From Granulicella arctica (lineage in GTDB: Bacteria > Acidobacteriota > Terriglobia > Terriglobales > Acidobacteriaceae), in contig NZ_JAGTUT010000001.1 of the NCBI RefSeq assembly GCF_025685605.1, positions 124,001 to 188,000 on the forward strand: a stretch of DNA of 64,000 nt. Direction: 5' to 3'. Each line of letters begins with the position of its first letter. Positions within the stretch are counted from its first letter, which is position 1. The notes under the pieces were generated by a model that did no database searches, was not told where the DNA came from, and saw only the letters and a program-made list of their open reading frames with translations. This document shows positions 33,653 to 42,157 of this stretch, piece by piece. Made by a program: the position numbers and the translations under genes.

Positions 33653-34819
33653 ATGATGGAAATTAACACCGCACTAGAAACTGACATCACCGGAGAAAAC
33701 GAACGTCGGCATTTGAGTGTCCTCGTGTCTGGAGCAAGTTTCGCTGGGCTTGCTACAGCTTTTTGGATGAATCGACTCGGGTATAAGGTGACGGTCGTCG
33801 AGATTGCAAAAGGCCTGAAGATGGGAGGAACGCCTGTCGATATCAAGGAAGTTACGGTGGACGTCGTGAAGCGCATGGGGCTACTGGAGCGAATTCAACG
33901 CAGTAGTCTGAAGGCGAAGACGGTAGATTTCCTGGATATCGAAGGACAGTGCATCGCGAGGATGACAGCTCAGGCCAGCGATGCGCAAGAATCGAATCCA
34001 GAATATGAAATTGAAAGAGACACCCTTCTCCAAATGATGTTTGACGAGGTGAACGCTGATGTCGAGTTCCTTTTCAATGACAGTATCGCGCGTGTCGATG
34101 AATCCGCACACGAGGTCGCCATTACCTTCAAGAGCGGAAAACAACAATCCTTCTCTCTCTTGTTTGGCTGCGATGGCAATCACTCCAGCGTCAGACGGAT
34201 GTGCTTCGGTGAAGAGTCTGCCTACTCCTATTTTCTTCAGAACTACTCTTCAATTAGCATCGTCAACAAACTTCTGATCGAAGAAGACACAGCACAGATG
34301 TACAACGTCCCGGGCAAGGTCGTAATGCTGAATGCCTATAACAACAAGACGGATATCATCTTCTGCTTCCACTCTGAAAAGGAAATTCCATACAGTTATC
34401 GCGATGAGGACGAACAGAGACGCATCATCCTCCAGCACTTCAGCGGCGAAGGCTGGCGCACACGCGAGCTGCTGGAGGAAGTGAGCCGCTGTAGAGGGTT
34501 CTACTTCGACAAGATGTGCCAGATCCGGATGCCCTCCTGGACCAAAGGACGAGTTGCCCTGGTAGGCGATGCTGGTTATTGCGCTTCACCTGCAGCGGGG
34601 ATGGGAGGGTCGCTGGCGATTGTCGGAGCAACCGCGCTGGCTGACGCGTTCCAGAAATATCCTGAGGATTTTGAGGAGGCCTTTCAGGAGTACAACGACA
34701 GCTTGCGTCCCTTCGTTGAAGACGTTCAGGCGAATGCTGTCAACTTTGGGCTGAAAATGTTTGTGCCGAGTACGGAAGAGGCGCTTCGGGAGAGAAATGT
34801 AAACTTCGGCAAAAATTGA
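33653..34819 (+). CDS. FAD-dependent monooxygenase (PHBH/TetX-like)
   Basis: 388 residues of the class A flavoprotein hydroxylase family. The N-terminal dinucleotide-binding motif is SGASFAGLATAFWMNRLG, and the second FAD motif GRVALVGDAGYCASPAAGMG starts near residue 300. The first motif begins S-G-A-S-F-A-G, so the first glycine of GxGxxG is Ser-Gly shifted, as in some TetX/rifampicin-monooxygenase relatives. It hydroxylates an aromatic or polycyclic compound with NAD(P)H and O2. AAGAGG lies 5 bases before ATG 33653; GTG 33647 and ATG 33656 are alternatives. Probably controlled by the divergent TetR gene; detoxification or catabolism are both possible. Confidence 0.85.
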   Translation: MMEINTALETDITGENERRHLSVLVSGASFAGLATAFWMNRLGYKVTVVEIAKGLKMGGTPVDIKEVTVDVVKRMGLLERIQRSSLKAKTVDFLDIEGQCIARMTAQASDAQESNPEYEIERDTLLQMMFDEVNADVEFLFNDSIARVDESAHEVAITFKSGKQQSFSLLFGCDGNHSSVRRMCFGEESAYSYFLQNYSSISIVNKLLIEEDTAQMYNVPGKVVMLNAYNNKTDIIFCFHSEKEIPYSYRDEDEQRRIILQHFSGEGWRTRELLEEVSRCRGFYFDKMCQIRMPSWTKGRVALVGDAGYCASPAAGMGGSLAIVGATALADAFQKYPEDFEEAFQEYNDSLRPFVEDVQANAVNFGLKMFVPSTEEALRERNVNFGKN

Positions 34820-34868
34820 TCCAAGGCGTGCCAGAAGCAATCGGTTGTGCCAATCCGCTTGCTTAGCT

Positions 34869-35419
34869 TCAGCGACGGATCTGGTCGCGTAGCAACTGCC
34901 AGTTTGTCGAAGCAATTTTTGCGCGGTCTATATCATCAAGCTGCGCAGCTTCCAAGAATTTACGAGCGGCGCCTTACAGCGCCTGCCCGAACGGACAATC
35001 TGTCGCAAACAGAATGCGACCGGGACCGAGAACCTCCAGCGCCCATTGCAGATATCGCTGGCTGAAGATGCCGCTGGCCGTTACGTAGACGTTCTGCTGG
35101 ACGTACCCAGAGATTTTGCGAGGCAGCTTTGCGGCGCTACTCAACATGTCGATGCGGTCGAGATAGAACAGCACCACCTCGCCCCAATGACCTCTAATGA
35201 TTTACAGATCGGGAAATCGATCGAAGACACCAGCAAGAACCAACCGGATGATCTGGATGCCCGTCTCAAAATGCCATCCGATGCCCGCGTGAGCAAAGAG
35301 TGACTCCCTGTCATCTCAGAAGCTTTGAGCGCAAGATCACGCCAGCGAGGATCGACATTCTTCCATGCATCCATGATCTCGGATATCGCGAAGTGCTCCT
35401 CAAGTCCGATGATCTTCAT
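34869..35419 (-). pseudogene. broken amidohydrolase-2 family decarboxylase (N-terminus plus C-terminal half)
   Basis: Reading the - strand from 35419, MKIIGLEEHFAISEIMDAWK is a normal amidohydrolase-2 (gamma-resorcylate / 5-carboxyvanillate decarboxylase type) N-terminus. After about 48 residues the match jumps, in another frame, to the C-terminal half (WHFETGIQIIRLVLAGVFD, IIRGHWGEVVLFYLDR, ILFATDCPF, and the end FLEAAQLDDIDRAKIASTN). About 140 central residues are missing, and two in-frame TAA codons interrupt the rest (at 35202-35204 and 34974-34976). Total 551 bases against about 1000 for an intact gene, so it is clearly non-functional. Intact relatives act on hydroxybenzoates. A second broken member is at 39081-39625. 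Confidence 0.82.
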
Positions 35420-35466
35420 CGATTACCTCCTCCTAAGATTTCATTCGCGGATAGGTATGGAACAGC

Positions 35467-36468
35467 TTAGGTTGTCAGGAACTCTGGTAGAAAGATGTCC
35501 TCGATTTTGAAGAGGCGATCTGTGATCCCTTGTTCATGGTGATAGCGGAGCACCGCGTCGATGGACTTCCGGTTTGCCTCGATACCGTACGGCCACCAGT
35601 CCTCGCCCAGGACAGCCAAATCCTCTTCGACCAACTGACTGAACCACGGGAACATCGTTCCCATGCTGTTGAAGATCAACCCATGCTTGTACTTCTCTTG
35701 GGCGGTCTTCTTTGCATCGCAAAAACCTTTGTAGATGAACTGCGACAGCTCAGGGTGCTTCGCCAACAGGTCGCGGCGGACCACCACCGTGTGCATGATC
35801 GGGAAGATGCCAGTGTGCTTGTAGTAGTCGCTCTCCACCTCCCTGAAGTTGGGAAACAGCCTGCCGACCTTTGGCGAATGTTCGAGCATGCATTTAGGCA
35901 CATCTGCCGAGATCAGTGCATCGATCTCGCCTGCTTCCAGCATTGCGCCCAATTCTTTGCCTTTCGCAATATCAGTGACCTGAACGTTGGCGGAATGAGT
36001 GTGTGGAACGAAGTCGATGGGCTTGAGCGGCCAGTCCAAACCGCCGATGACCCATTTGCAGGTCTCTGGCTTGAACCCGAACTCGTGCATCAACATGCCC
36101 TTAGGCATGATGCCGGCATCGTGGCCATACAGCGCAAGTTCACCAATCGTCTTGCCGTTTAAGTCTTGAGGCGTCTCAATACCACTGGCTTTATTGATGA
36201 AGATGGCAGAGTGCCGAAAAGCACGATTCGGAAAGACGGGAATCGCAACGAAAGGTGATTCTCCGTTCTTGAACGTGCGCAGAAAGTAAGTGAATCCAAG
36301 CTCCGAGACATCAAAAGAGCCGTCGGCAATCATGCCTCGGAAGATCTCTGTGACGATCGGCGCGCTGTGAAACTTCCCATCAACGCCATCGATCTTGACT
36401 GTGCCATCAACCAACGGGCGGGTCCGATCGTAATCCCAAAATGCAATGTCGAGCTTGGTGTCTGCCAT
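35467..36468 (-). CDS. 4,5-dihydroxyphthalate decarboxylase-like / periplasmic-binding-fold protein
   Basis: 333 residues. The stretch FVAIPVFPNRAFRHSAIFIN followed by DLNGKTIGELALYGHD matches the 4,5-dihydroxyphthalate decarboxylase family, which has the fold of ABC substrate-binding proteins and sits in the cytoplasm (there is no signal peptide here). Decarboxylation of a dihydroxyphthalate-like acid to a protocatechuate-like product is the named family activity; some members are only solute binders. ATG 36468 has a perfect AAAGGAGG 8 bases upstream; a longer frame to 36498 is not needed. Divergent from a MarR gene with a perfect palindrome between them. Confidence 0.78.
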   Translation of the reverse strand: MADTKLDIAFWDYDRTRPLVDGTVKIDGVDGKFHSAPIVTEIFRGMIADGSFDVSELGFTYFLRTFKNGESPFVAIPVFPNRAFRHSAIFINKASGIETPQDLNGKTIGELALYGHDAGIMPKGMLMHEFGFKPETCKWVIGGLDWPLKPIDFVPHTHSANVQVTDIAKGKELGAMLEAGEIDALISADVPKCMLEHSPKVGRLFPNFREVESDYYKHTGIFPIMHTVVVRRDLLAKHPELSQFIYKGFCDAKKTAQEKYKHGLIFNSMGTMFPWFSQLVEEDLAVLGEDWWPYGIEANRKSIDAVLRYHHEQGITDRLFKIEDIFLPEFLTT

Positions 36469-36551
36469 CTGTTGTGCCTCCTTTAGGCTGCTGTTCATCT
36501 ATCGTTCCGCAGGCTAGGGCATTCCCCCTGTCTTCGGCCACGGTAAATAAG

Positions 36552-36565
36552 ATAAACATGTTTAT
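36552..36565. promoter_or_regulatory. palindromic operator between decarboxylase-like gene and marR gene
   Basis: ATAAACATGTTTAT is a perfect 14-bp palindrome in the 140-base divergent gap. AT-rich palindromes of this size are typical MarR-dimer sites. The neighbouring MarR protein is the obvious candidate. Confidence 0.6.
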
Positions 36566-36608
36566 TAAAAGGATGCATGAAAATGATATTTCGCTCTAAC
36601 ATAAAGGA

Positions 36609-37118
36609 GTGAAAGACGATGCGAAAGCTATCCGGAAGATGTTCAAAGAGGTATCTCTTGGTGCGCCTGAGAATGCCGTTGGATTCGTCCTGTGGCGAAT
36701 CGGTGCGCGCTATCAACGCGAAGTTGACCGCGGTCTTACTCTCATCAACCTCACTAATCTGCAGTTCATCACACTAGCTCTGGTTGCGTGGTTCGGTCGT
36801 GAAGACCAGCCCGTCACTCAGGTCGAACTGGCCCGTTCCGCGGGCATACATCCTATGCAAGTTTCTCAGACACTGAAAGCTTTAGAGGCGAAGAAGATGG
36901 TGTTTAGGAAGACAAGCAAGTCGGATACACGCGCAAAGCGAGTGGAAGTCACGAGCAGCGGATTGCAAGCCCTACAGGAGGCGTTTCCGAAGGTGATCGA
37001 GGTACAAAACCGCCTCTTTGGCAAAGCTGGACTGCCTGGCGGAATCCTACTCAGAGAACTTCTTCGAATCGACGAGTCGCTGGACAAGACAGTTTGCGAA
37101 GAAGAAAGCCGTCACTGA
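36609..37118 (+). CDS. MarR-family transcriptional regulator
   Basis: 169 residues with a MarR winged helix: the recognition region TQVELARSAGIHPMQVSQTLKALEAKKMVFRKTSKSDTRAKRVEVT includes the beta-hairpin wing. Start is uncertain: GTG 36609 has AAAGGA directly against it, too close to work well; ATG 36639 gives a shorter protein with a GGAAG box. Divergent from the decarboxylase-like gene, so it probably controls it in response to an aromatic acid. Confidence 0.82.
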   Translation: MKDDAKAIRKMFKEVSLGAPENAVGFVLWRIGARYQREVDRGLTLINLTNLQFITLALVAWFGREDQPVTQVELARSAGIHPMQVSQTLKALEAKKMVFRKTSKSDTRAKRVEVTSSGLQALQEAFPKVIEVQNRLFGKAGLPGGILLRELLRIDESLDKTVCEEESRH

Positions 37119-37344
37119 TCAGAAGCTCGCTTGTATCACTTACGGATTACTGACGACTCAACCTCGCAAGAAAATAATTTTTGTGTCGACGGAGACAGGC
37201 ATTGAGCGCACAACAGCAATTGACACTGGTCGTAACGCAAGGCTGAAGCCCTCGGTCGGCTTACATCATCTCTACGAAGGCGAAGTACAAAGTCGTCTGA
37301 TGGGTTCACACTCGCCAAAGTCAAAACACATTCCTAAGAGATCG

Positions 37345-37980
37345 TTACGCCTTCCCGTAGATCTTCAGAAAGGCATCCACGGCTGATGTCGCCCTTGCGT
37401 CGAGGAGCTTTTGAGATCGAGGGACGGCAATTCCGAGCATAGCTCGGTGTATCAAGTCGCCTATTAGGAGACCAGCGAATTGTTGCGCGGCCAAGAGAGC
37501 GTCCCCCGCAACGAGAGTGCCACTGCTCATCTGCTTCTTGAGGTGCGCGGCAAGATTCACAATGCCGCGATCCGGACCTCGTTCCGTCAAGTATTGAGCA
37601 GCCTTTGGAAATTGAAGGGCCTGCGTGTACACCAGGCGCATGAGAGCGACATGTTCATCGCTCAGAAGTACGCCAAGAAGCTCTGTGGCGATTTGTGAGA
37701 GCAATGGTCGAATGGATTGGCCATTCTGGAACAGCACGGTCACCTTGTCCGCAATCTTCGATGTTCGATAGTCGATGACCGCCAAGAACAGATCTTCCTT
37801 GCTCGGGAACCGTGAGTACAAAGCTCGTTTGGAGGAGTGCGAACGAGCTGCTATCACGGCAGTGCTGGCTGCTTCGTAGCCCAGCTCTAAGAACACCTCT
37901 GAAGCTACATCCAGTAGTCGCGTGTGAAGCAGCCGTTCTACTTCTTCCTTCGGGAGTCCGGTCGATTTTGGTCTCGGCAT
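37345..37980 (-). CDS. TetR-family transcriptional regulator
   Basis: 211 residues from ATG 37980, beginning MPRPKSTGLPKEEVERLLHT, with HTH at about 15-60 (DVASEVFLELGYEAASTAVIAARSHSSKRALYSRF). The frame continues 23 codons upstream, but that extension would run over the operator palindrome at 38040-38059. The C-terminal region resembles the TetR_C AefR-like type. Divergent from a two-gene set of small membrane proteins, which it probably represses. Confidence 0.86.
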   Translation of the reverse strand: MPRPKSTGLPKEEVERLLHTRLLDVASEVFLELGYEAASTAVIAARSHSSKRALYSRFPSKEDLFLAVIDYRTSKIADKVTVLFQNGQSIRPLLSQIATELLGVLLSDEHVALMRLVYTQALQFPKAAQYLTERGPDRGIVNLAAHLKKQMSSGTLVAGDALLAAQQFAGLLIGDLIHRAMLGIAVPRSQKLLDARATSAVDAFLKIYGKA

Positions 37981-38039
37981 ATATCCATTCAACGATAGGT
38001 GCGACGTGCACCCTTTTTCAGAAACTCTCATCCAATGAT

Positions 38040-38059
38040 ACGGTACCAACTAGTACCGT
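38040..38059. promoter_or_regulatory. inverted-repeat operator in the TetR / membrane-protein gap
   Basis: ACGGTAC and GTACCGT are perfect 7-base arms separated by six bases (38047-38052). A further half-site-like GGTTGGTAC follows at about 38067-38075. The position 60 bases before the TetR start suits auto-regulation and control of the divergent genes. Confidence 0.6.
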
Positions 38060-38132
38060 TATTGCTGGTTGGTACAAACGGTGCTGCCAGGCTTCCCTTA
38101 GAGCACTATAAATTTTCTCAGGAGCTGCACTC

Positions 38133-38558
38133 ATGCGCTTACCACTCATCAGTCGTGTCGTTTTTTATTTCGTCAGTGTCTACCTCGTGGTTGGTGCTCA
38201 CGTAGCCGACTACAGCCGGACCCATCTTCTTGATCCCCGATGGCCGCCACATGCAAAGTTTCACGACGGTCAGACCCTAATGTTCTCAATTTTCCTCGGC
38301 GCTCTGACGATTTATTTCGCAAGCGTTAGGACACAGGATAAAGCTTTGACCTTGACTGCCACGACCTCGTTTGCCGCACTCTATTGGGTGACCCAGGCAT
38401 TGGCCATTGTGTACCCAGGCACGGCATTTATGGATCCAGAGTTCGACGGTCCTAGCGCGTATCTATTGGGGATCCCGGCTCAAGTCGTCGTCGACGTACT
38501 TGCCTTAAGCCTTATTGCCTTTGCCACAATCTATGCTGCACGCAAACAATCAAGTTAG
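38133..38558 (+). CDS. small four-helix membrane protein (DUF6640-like)
   Basis: 141 residues with four hydrophobic helices and, after the first, a conserved-looking polar stretch DPRWPPHAKFHDGQTLMF. I associate the WPPHA-x-FH motif with the DUF6640 family, from memory and unchecked. Function unknown. AGGAG precedes ATG 38133. Followed 56 bases later by a DoxX-like gene on the same strand; both probably answer to the divergent TetR protein. Confidence 0.7.
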   Translation: MRLPLISRVVFYFVSVYLVVGAHVADYSRTHLLDPRWPPHAKFHDGQTLMFSIFLGALTIYFASVRTQDKALTLTATTSFAALYWVTQALAIVYPGTAFMDPEFDGPSAYLLGIPAQVVVDVLALSLIAFATIYAARKQSS

Positions 38559-38614
38559 ATCGATCCTCGACTGGAAACGGCTGGAGCAGCTTCAGCGCTG
38601 CGAAAGGAGCACAC

Positions 38615-39019
38615 ATGAACATGTCAAAGCGAACTAAGGTTCTCTATTGGGTGATTACCCTTATTGTCCTCTTGCCAACGGCACTTTCGGGCCTTCCGGA
38701 ACTATTCACGAATGGTCCTCAGAGTACGGTAGATGCGTATCAAACGCTCGGCTACCCTCTTTACCTGATGAAGATTCTTGGAGCAGCAAAGCTCGCCGGA
38801 GCCGTTGTCCTTCTCCTAGAGCGCTCACAACGACTCGGGGAGTGGGCCTACGCCGGATTCACCATTCTATTTCTTGGAGCAACAGCGTCCCACTTGTTCG
38901 TGGGTGACTTGGCCCATGCTCCGATACCGTTCGCATTTTTCCTTCTGCTCCTCGCATCCTATGCACTTCACAACAAACTACGCACCCAACTTTCGGAATC
39001 GGTCGCTGTAGAACAATAA
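38615..39019 (+). CDS. DoxX-like membrane protein
   Basis: 134 residues with four transmembrane helices in the DoxX/DoxD-like pattern, including GYPLYLMKILGAAKLAGAVVLL and EWAYAGFTILFLGATASHL. The family is linked to thiol/redox chemistry in some species, but most members are uncharacterised. Strong AAAGGAG site before ATG 38615. Likely co-transcribed with the DUF6640-like gene before it and with the broken amidohydrolase after it. Confidence 0.8.
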   Translation: MNMSKRTKVLYWVITLIVLLPTALSGLPELFTNGPQSTVDAYQTLGYPLYLMKILGAAKLAGAVVLLLERSQRLGEWAYAGFTILFLGATASHLFVGDLAHAPIPFAFFLLLLASYALHNKLRTQLSESVAVEQ

Positions 39020-39080
39020 GCCGATCGAATTGAATCCATCCAGCATTTCCAAAGCGCGGGCAATCGATAAGGAGACAACA

Positions 39081-39625
39081 ATGATAAAGCCGATCGCGAT
39101 TGAAGAGCATTTCCTAACTACGGAAATCCGGGCGGCCAGGGCAACATCTGTAATCGGACAAGAGGGCACAGGCGGGCTCGATCGTAGGGAGATCGACGAG
39201 CGAGTCAACGACCTGGGAGAGCAGCGACTAGCGTTGAAGGATAAGAGCGGTGTCGACATCCACGTGCTGTCCGTGACCACGCCAGCGCTGCACAACCTTG
39301 AGCCGGAGGAGAGCGTGGCTCTGCCCCGGCGTACCAACGATCTCTTCGCCGTTATGATAGCGAAGTACTCCACACGCTTTTCAGGATTTGCGAGCTCGAG
39401 CGAGGAGTGACCCGACTCGGTCTGATGGGGTCCGTGCTCTGTGGCCGGACAGGTGACAAGAACCTCGATCACTCAAACTTCTTCCCAATATTCGAGACCG
39501 CCGAGAGACTTGTTGTTCCGCTTTTTATTCAACCGCAGGTACCGCAATGCGCGGTGAGGGATGTCTACTACTCGGGCTTTGGCGATCCAATTGATACTGC
39601 CCTCGCGGCCCTCGGACTCGGGTGA
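39081..39625 (+). pseudogene. broken amidohydrolase-2 family decarboxylase (N-terminal half)
   Basis: ATG 39081 has a good AAGGAGA site and begins MIKPIAIEEHFLTTEIRAA. The family match runs through VHVLSVTTPALHNLEPEES to RFSGFA, then a small deletion with frameshift near 39400 (the first frame stops at 39408-39410). It resumes in another frame as ELERGVTRLGLMGSVLCGRTG and VRDVYYSGFGDPIDTALAAL, ending at a TGA (39623-39625). The C-terminal half with the metal/catalytic Asp region is absent. The retained ribosome site shows it was recently a normal gene. It is roughly complementary in content to the fragment at 34869-35419. Confidence 0.82.
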
Positions 39626-39797
39626 TGCCATATTGTTTGGTCCGGTTCCCCGGTTAAGCCGTAGTTTCGGACGGCACTCAAACGCGCTTCTCAGCCAACT
39701 TACTGACGACAAGCCAATTTCTCGTTTGTGATCGAGACAAGGCTTCAGATACAAGGCATCCACTGATTCTCGATACCTTTGTCGCACCGCAAAGGAG

Positions 39798-39824
39798 AAC
39801 GAGCCGGCCAGAGCCAGGCTCGTT
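39798..39824 (-). terminator. hairpin downstream of the SnoaL-like gene
   Basis: AACGAGCC (39798-39805) and GGCTCGTT (39817-39824) form a perfect 8-bp stem 25 bases beyond the stop of the - strand gene. Only a short T run follows, so it is a modest terminator candidate. Confidence 0.4.
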
Positions 39825-39848
39825 CGCTGTTACTCAGCGCTGCCATTC

Positions 39849-40205
39849 TTAGAGCTTCCAGAACCCACCCAGGTAGGTAAGGCGTTCCTCGTCATTGAAG
39901 CAGGCATAGCTATGTGCTGTCAGAAACTCAGAACCATCCTTGTTGAACATCGTCCACTCCGAGAGCAGTTGGCCATGCTGTTCCAGCAGCCGATTGCTTC
40001 GAAAGTAGGCGCCCGGGAACTGTGTTTGAAACTCCCCGATGTTTGTCAGTAGATTCTGGAGGCCTTGTCCCTTGGTGCTTGGATTGGTGAAGACGACATC
40101 CTCGGCCACGCTCGCGCGAATCAGACGCTGCCGCTCGGCGAGAGAGATATCGGCCCAGGCGTCCTGATAATTTTTCCAAAGTTGCTGCATGTTTTCTTCT
40201 GTCAT
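39849..40205 (-). CDS. SnoaL/NTF2-like protein
   Basis: 118 residues of the NTF2-like cone fold: an N-terminal helical part (WKNYQDAWADISLAERQRLIRAS), then VAEDVVFTNPSTKGQGLQNL and a strand-rich end (LLSEWTMFNKDGSEFLTAHSYACF). Members are polyketide cyclases, isomerases or proteins of unknown function; no specific activity can be given. ATG 40205 has AGGAGA 6 bases upstream. Divergent from an AraC gene, which may regulate it. Confidence 0.78.
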   Translation of the reverse strand: MTEENMQQLWKNYQDAWADISLAERQRLIRASVAEDVVFTNPSTKGQGLQNLLTNIGEFQTQFPGAYFRSNRLLEQHGQLLSEWTMFNKDGSEFLTAHSYACFNDEERLTYLGGFWKL

Positions 40206-40328
40206 TGCAATCTCCTGGTACTTCCCTGTTGAGTGTGGGAAACCACTCACTTAGGCGACGATAGGCTGCTGCAGGCCAAACGTCGATAATGAGGAAGCCA
40301 GATTGCTTTATCAATAGTCCAATTCAAC

Positions 40329-41261
40329 ATGGATCCTTTTCTTGACCTCATTCAGCTGTTGCGGCCGCAGGCCGCCCTTTGGTCTCGCATTGATGCGGGA
40401 GGCCGCTGGGGCGTTTCGTTCCGCCAGAGAGATGACGTGCTCTTCTGCTGGGTGCAAAGTGGGGAGTGTCACCTTGTGAGTCCGGCGATGCAACCGCTCC
40501 GGCTGAGTACGGACGATTTCGCGCTGGTGCGAACATCCACACCATTCGTGCTGGCTTCTGACCTGGCTGTGGAACCCGAGGATAGCGAAAATATTGTGGC
40601 GGCCACGGGAAACACAGCCATGAAGCTGGGTGATGATACGAATTTTCCTGTGATTCTCCGTGGAGGGCGGTTTGTTTTCGATAGCGCTAATCAGGAGTTG
40701 CTGCTTGGGCTGCTGCCGCAGGTGGTGCATATCGCTTCGAGCGATCCGACCTCGAGACAGTTGCGTGCTCTGCTCTCGATGAACGAAGTGGAGTCCAGAT
40801 TGCCGGGGCTGGGCAGTGAGTTCGTTACAGCGCGTCTCATGGAACTGATCTTTGTAGAGATTTTACGCAGCGAGGCACTGCGACTGAACCCCATGCAGAC
40901 GGGGTTGCTTGCAGGCATGGCTGACCCGGTGGTGGGCCTTGCGCTGAGGGCCATGCACGCCAAGGTAGCGCAGCCCTGGACCGTAGCCTCGCTGGCGCGA
41001 TACTGCGGTATATCGCGCTCCGGTTTCAGCCAACGCTTCAATCAGGTGGTAGGTATTTCACCAATCGAGTACCTGCAGCGGTGGCGCATCGCGCTTGCCA
41101 AGGACCGACTTCTTCGGACTACCCGCAGCGTGGGCGAGATCGCACTATCCATTGGGTTTCAGTCGGCTAGCGCATTCAGCACCGCATTCACTCGCGCCGC
41201 TGGCTGCTCGCCTAAACGCTTCGCCGAAGAGGCCCTGAGGGCCGGGCTGGCCGCAAAGTAG
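40329..41261 (+). CDS. AraC-family transcriptional regulator (cupin plus HTH)
   Basis: 310 residues. An N-terminal AraC-binding-like cupin domain (about 10-190; DDVLFCWVQSGECHLVSP, ILRGGRFVFD) is followed by a double HTH (about 205-300; PWTVASLARYCGISRSGFSQRF and RSVGEIALSIGFQSASAFSTAF). The arrangement is that of regulators such as those next to oxidoreductases and NTF2-like proteins. No good ribosome site precedes ATG 40329. Likely controls the divergent SnoaL-like gene. Confidence 0.86.
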   Translation: MDPFLDLIQLLRPQAALWSRIDAGGRWGVSFRQRDDVLFCWVQSGECHLVSPAMQPLRLSTDDFALVRTSTPFVLASDLAVEPEDSENIVAATGNTAMKLGDDTNFPVILRGGRFVFDSANQELLLGLLPQVVHIASSDPTSRQLRALLSMNEVESRLPGLGSEFVTARLMELIFVEILRSEALRLNPMQTGLLAGMADPVVGLALRAMHAKVAQPWTVASLARYCGISRSGFSQRFNQVVGISPIEYLQRWRIALAKDRLLRTTRSVGEIALSIGFQSASAFSTAFTRAAGCSPKRFAEEALRAGLAAK

Positions 41262-41304
41262 CTAGAGCGTCTGGGACAACGAAATACTTCGTCTTGATAA
41301 ATGT

Positions 41305-41338
41305 GCTTTTCGTCAGCGATAGATTAATGACGAAAAGC
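41305..41338. terminator. 11-bp perfect hairpin between AraC gene and DUF4386 gene
   Basis: GCTTTTCGTCA (41305-41315) and TGACGAAAAGC (41328-41338) with a 12-base loop. A-rich and T-rich stem ends could serve as a bidirectional terminator for the converging AraC and DUF4386 transcripts. Confidence 0.5.
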
Positions 41339-41461
41339 CGACTTATCGCGACTAGAAGTTCGCATCAGCGGTCCTGTGGTTACTTCCTTCACTTACTTGT
41401 AAGGTCGTTGTGGAATCTCCGCCACGCCCGTCCTAACGGTTGTAGCGCGGCGGCACTGGCC

Positions 41462-42157
41462 TCAAATATCGCTTTTTCCGCTGGCTACGGGAGCGCATAC
41501 GCATGGAGTGCCCCTCATGATGAGCCAAATCCCCAAGGGAATTTCATATAGGAGGATGGGCATCCAGAGCATGTCAACAACGGATCCCGGAATGATCATG
41601 GCAATGTGAAGGGGAACGCAGATCAACTGCGCCCCGATCGTCACCACTCCAATCCAACCAAGCCACCGAGGGATCAACCTTCCACGCAGGAACAGATAGG
41701 CGAACATAAAGCCGCCAACAACAAAGCAGAATTGACTGAACCCGTCGTCGGGTCGGTGCAGGTTTTCGTTGGCAAGCAATAGAACGCTTGATGCATTTGC
41801 AAACGCCACAGAAGGATCCGTTGCGAGCCGCATCAGTTCAAGCTTGCTAAGTAGCGGCAGAAAGCCAAGTAAACCTTCCCCAAGCCGGAAGAACATGGCT
41901 AGCAAGGCGATGGTGGGATTTACGCTACTCACCAGCCTATACAAGGTAACGGCGAGTACCACTGCACAGACAATTTGTAAGAGGTCTAGCAGGACGGTGA
42001 CGCGCGCTTGCGAGATCGTGCGTGAGAGATTCGCTAGCGCTTGCGAATCACTTTCCCCCGCAGTCGCTCTCCCGTAGAGGATAGAGCTCGCCATGGTGAA
42101 GACGACATAGCTGAGATAAGCGCAGCCGGCAAGCCTAGAGTCAAAACGGTGCGTCAT
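41462..42157 (-). CDS. DUF4386-family membrane protein (third of three)
   Basis: 231 residues with about six to seven hydrophobic helices; features such as ARVTVLLDLLQIVCAVVLAVTLYRLVSSVNPTIALLAMFFRLGEG and the ending MPILLYEIPLGIWLIMRG are typical of DUF4386. Function of the family is unknown. Its ATG overlaps the stop of the preceding gene (ATGA at 42154-42157), so it is translationally coupled in the three-gene tandem. Confidence 0.8.
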   Translation of the reverse strand: MTHRFDSRLAGCAYLSYVVFTMASSILYGRATAGESDSQALANLSRTISQARVTVLLDLLQIVCAVVLAVTLYRLVSSVNPTIALLAMFFRLGEGLLGFLPLLSKLELMRLATDPSVAFANASSVLLLANENLHRPDDGFSQFCFVVGGFMFAYLFLRGRLIPRWLGWIGVVTIGAQLICVPLHIAMIIPGSVVDMLWMPILLYEIPLGIWLIMRGTPCVCAPVASGKSDI

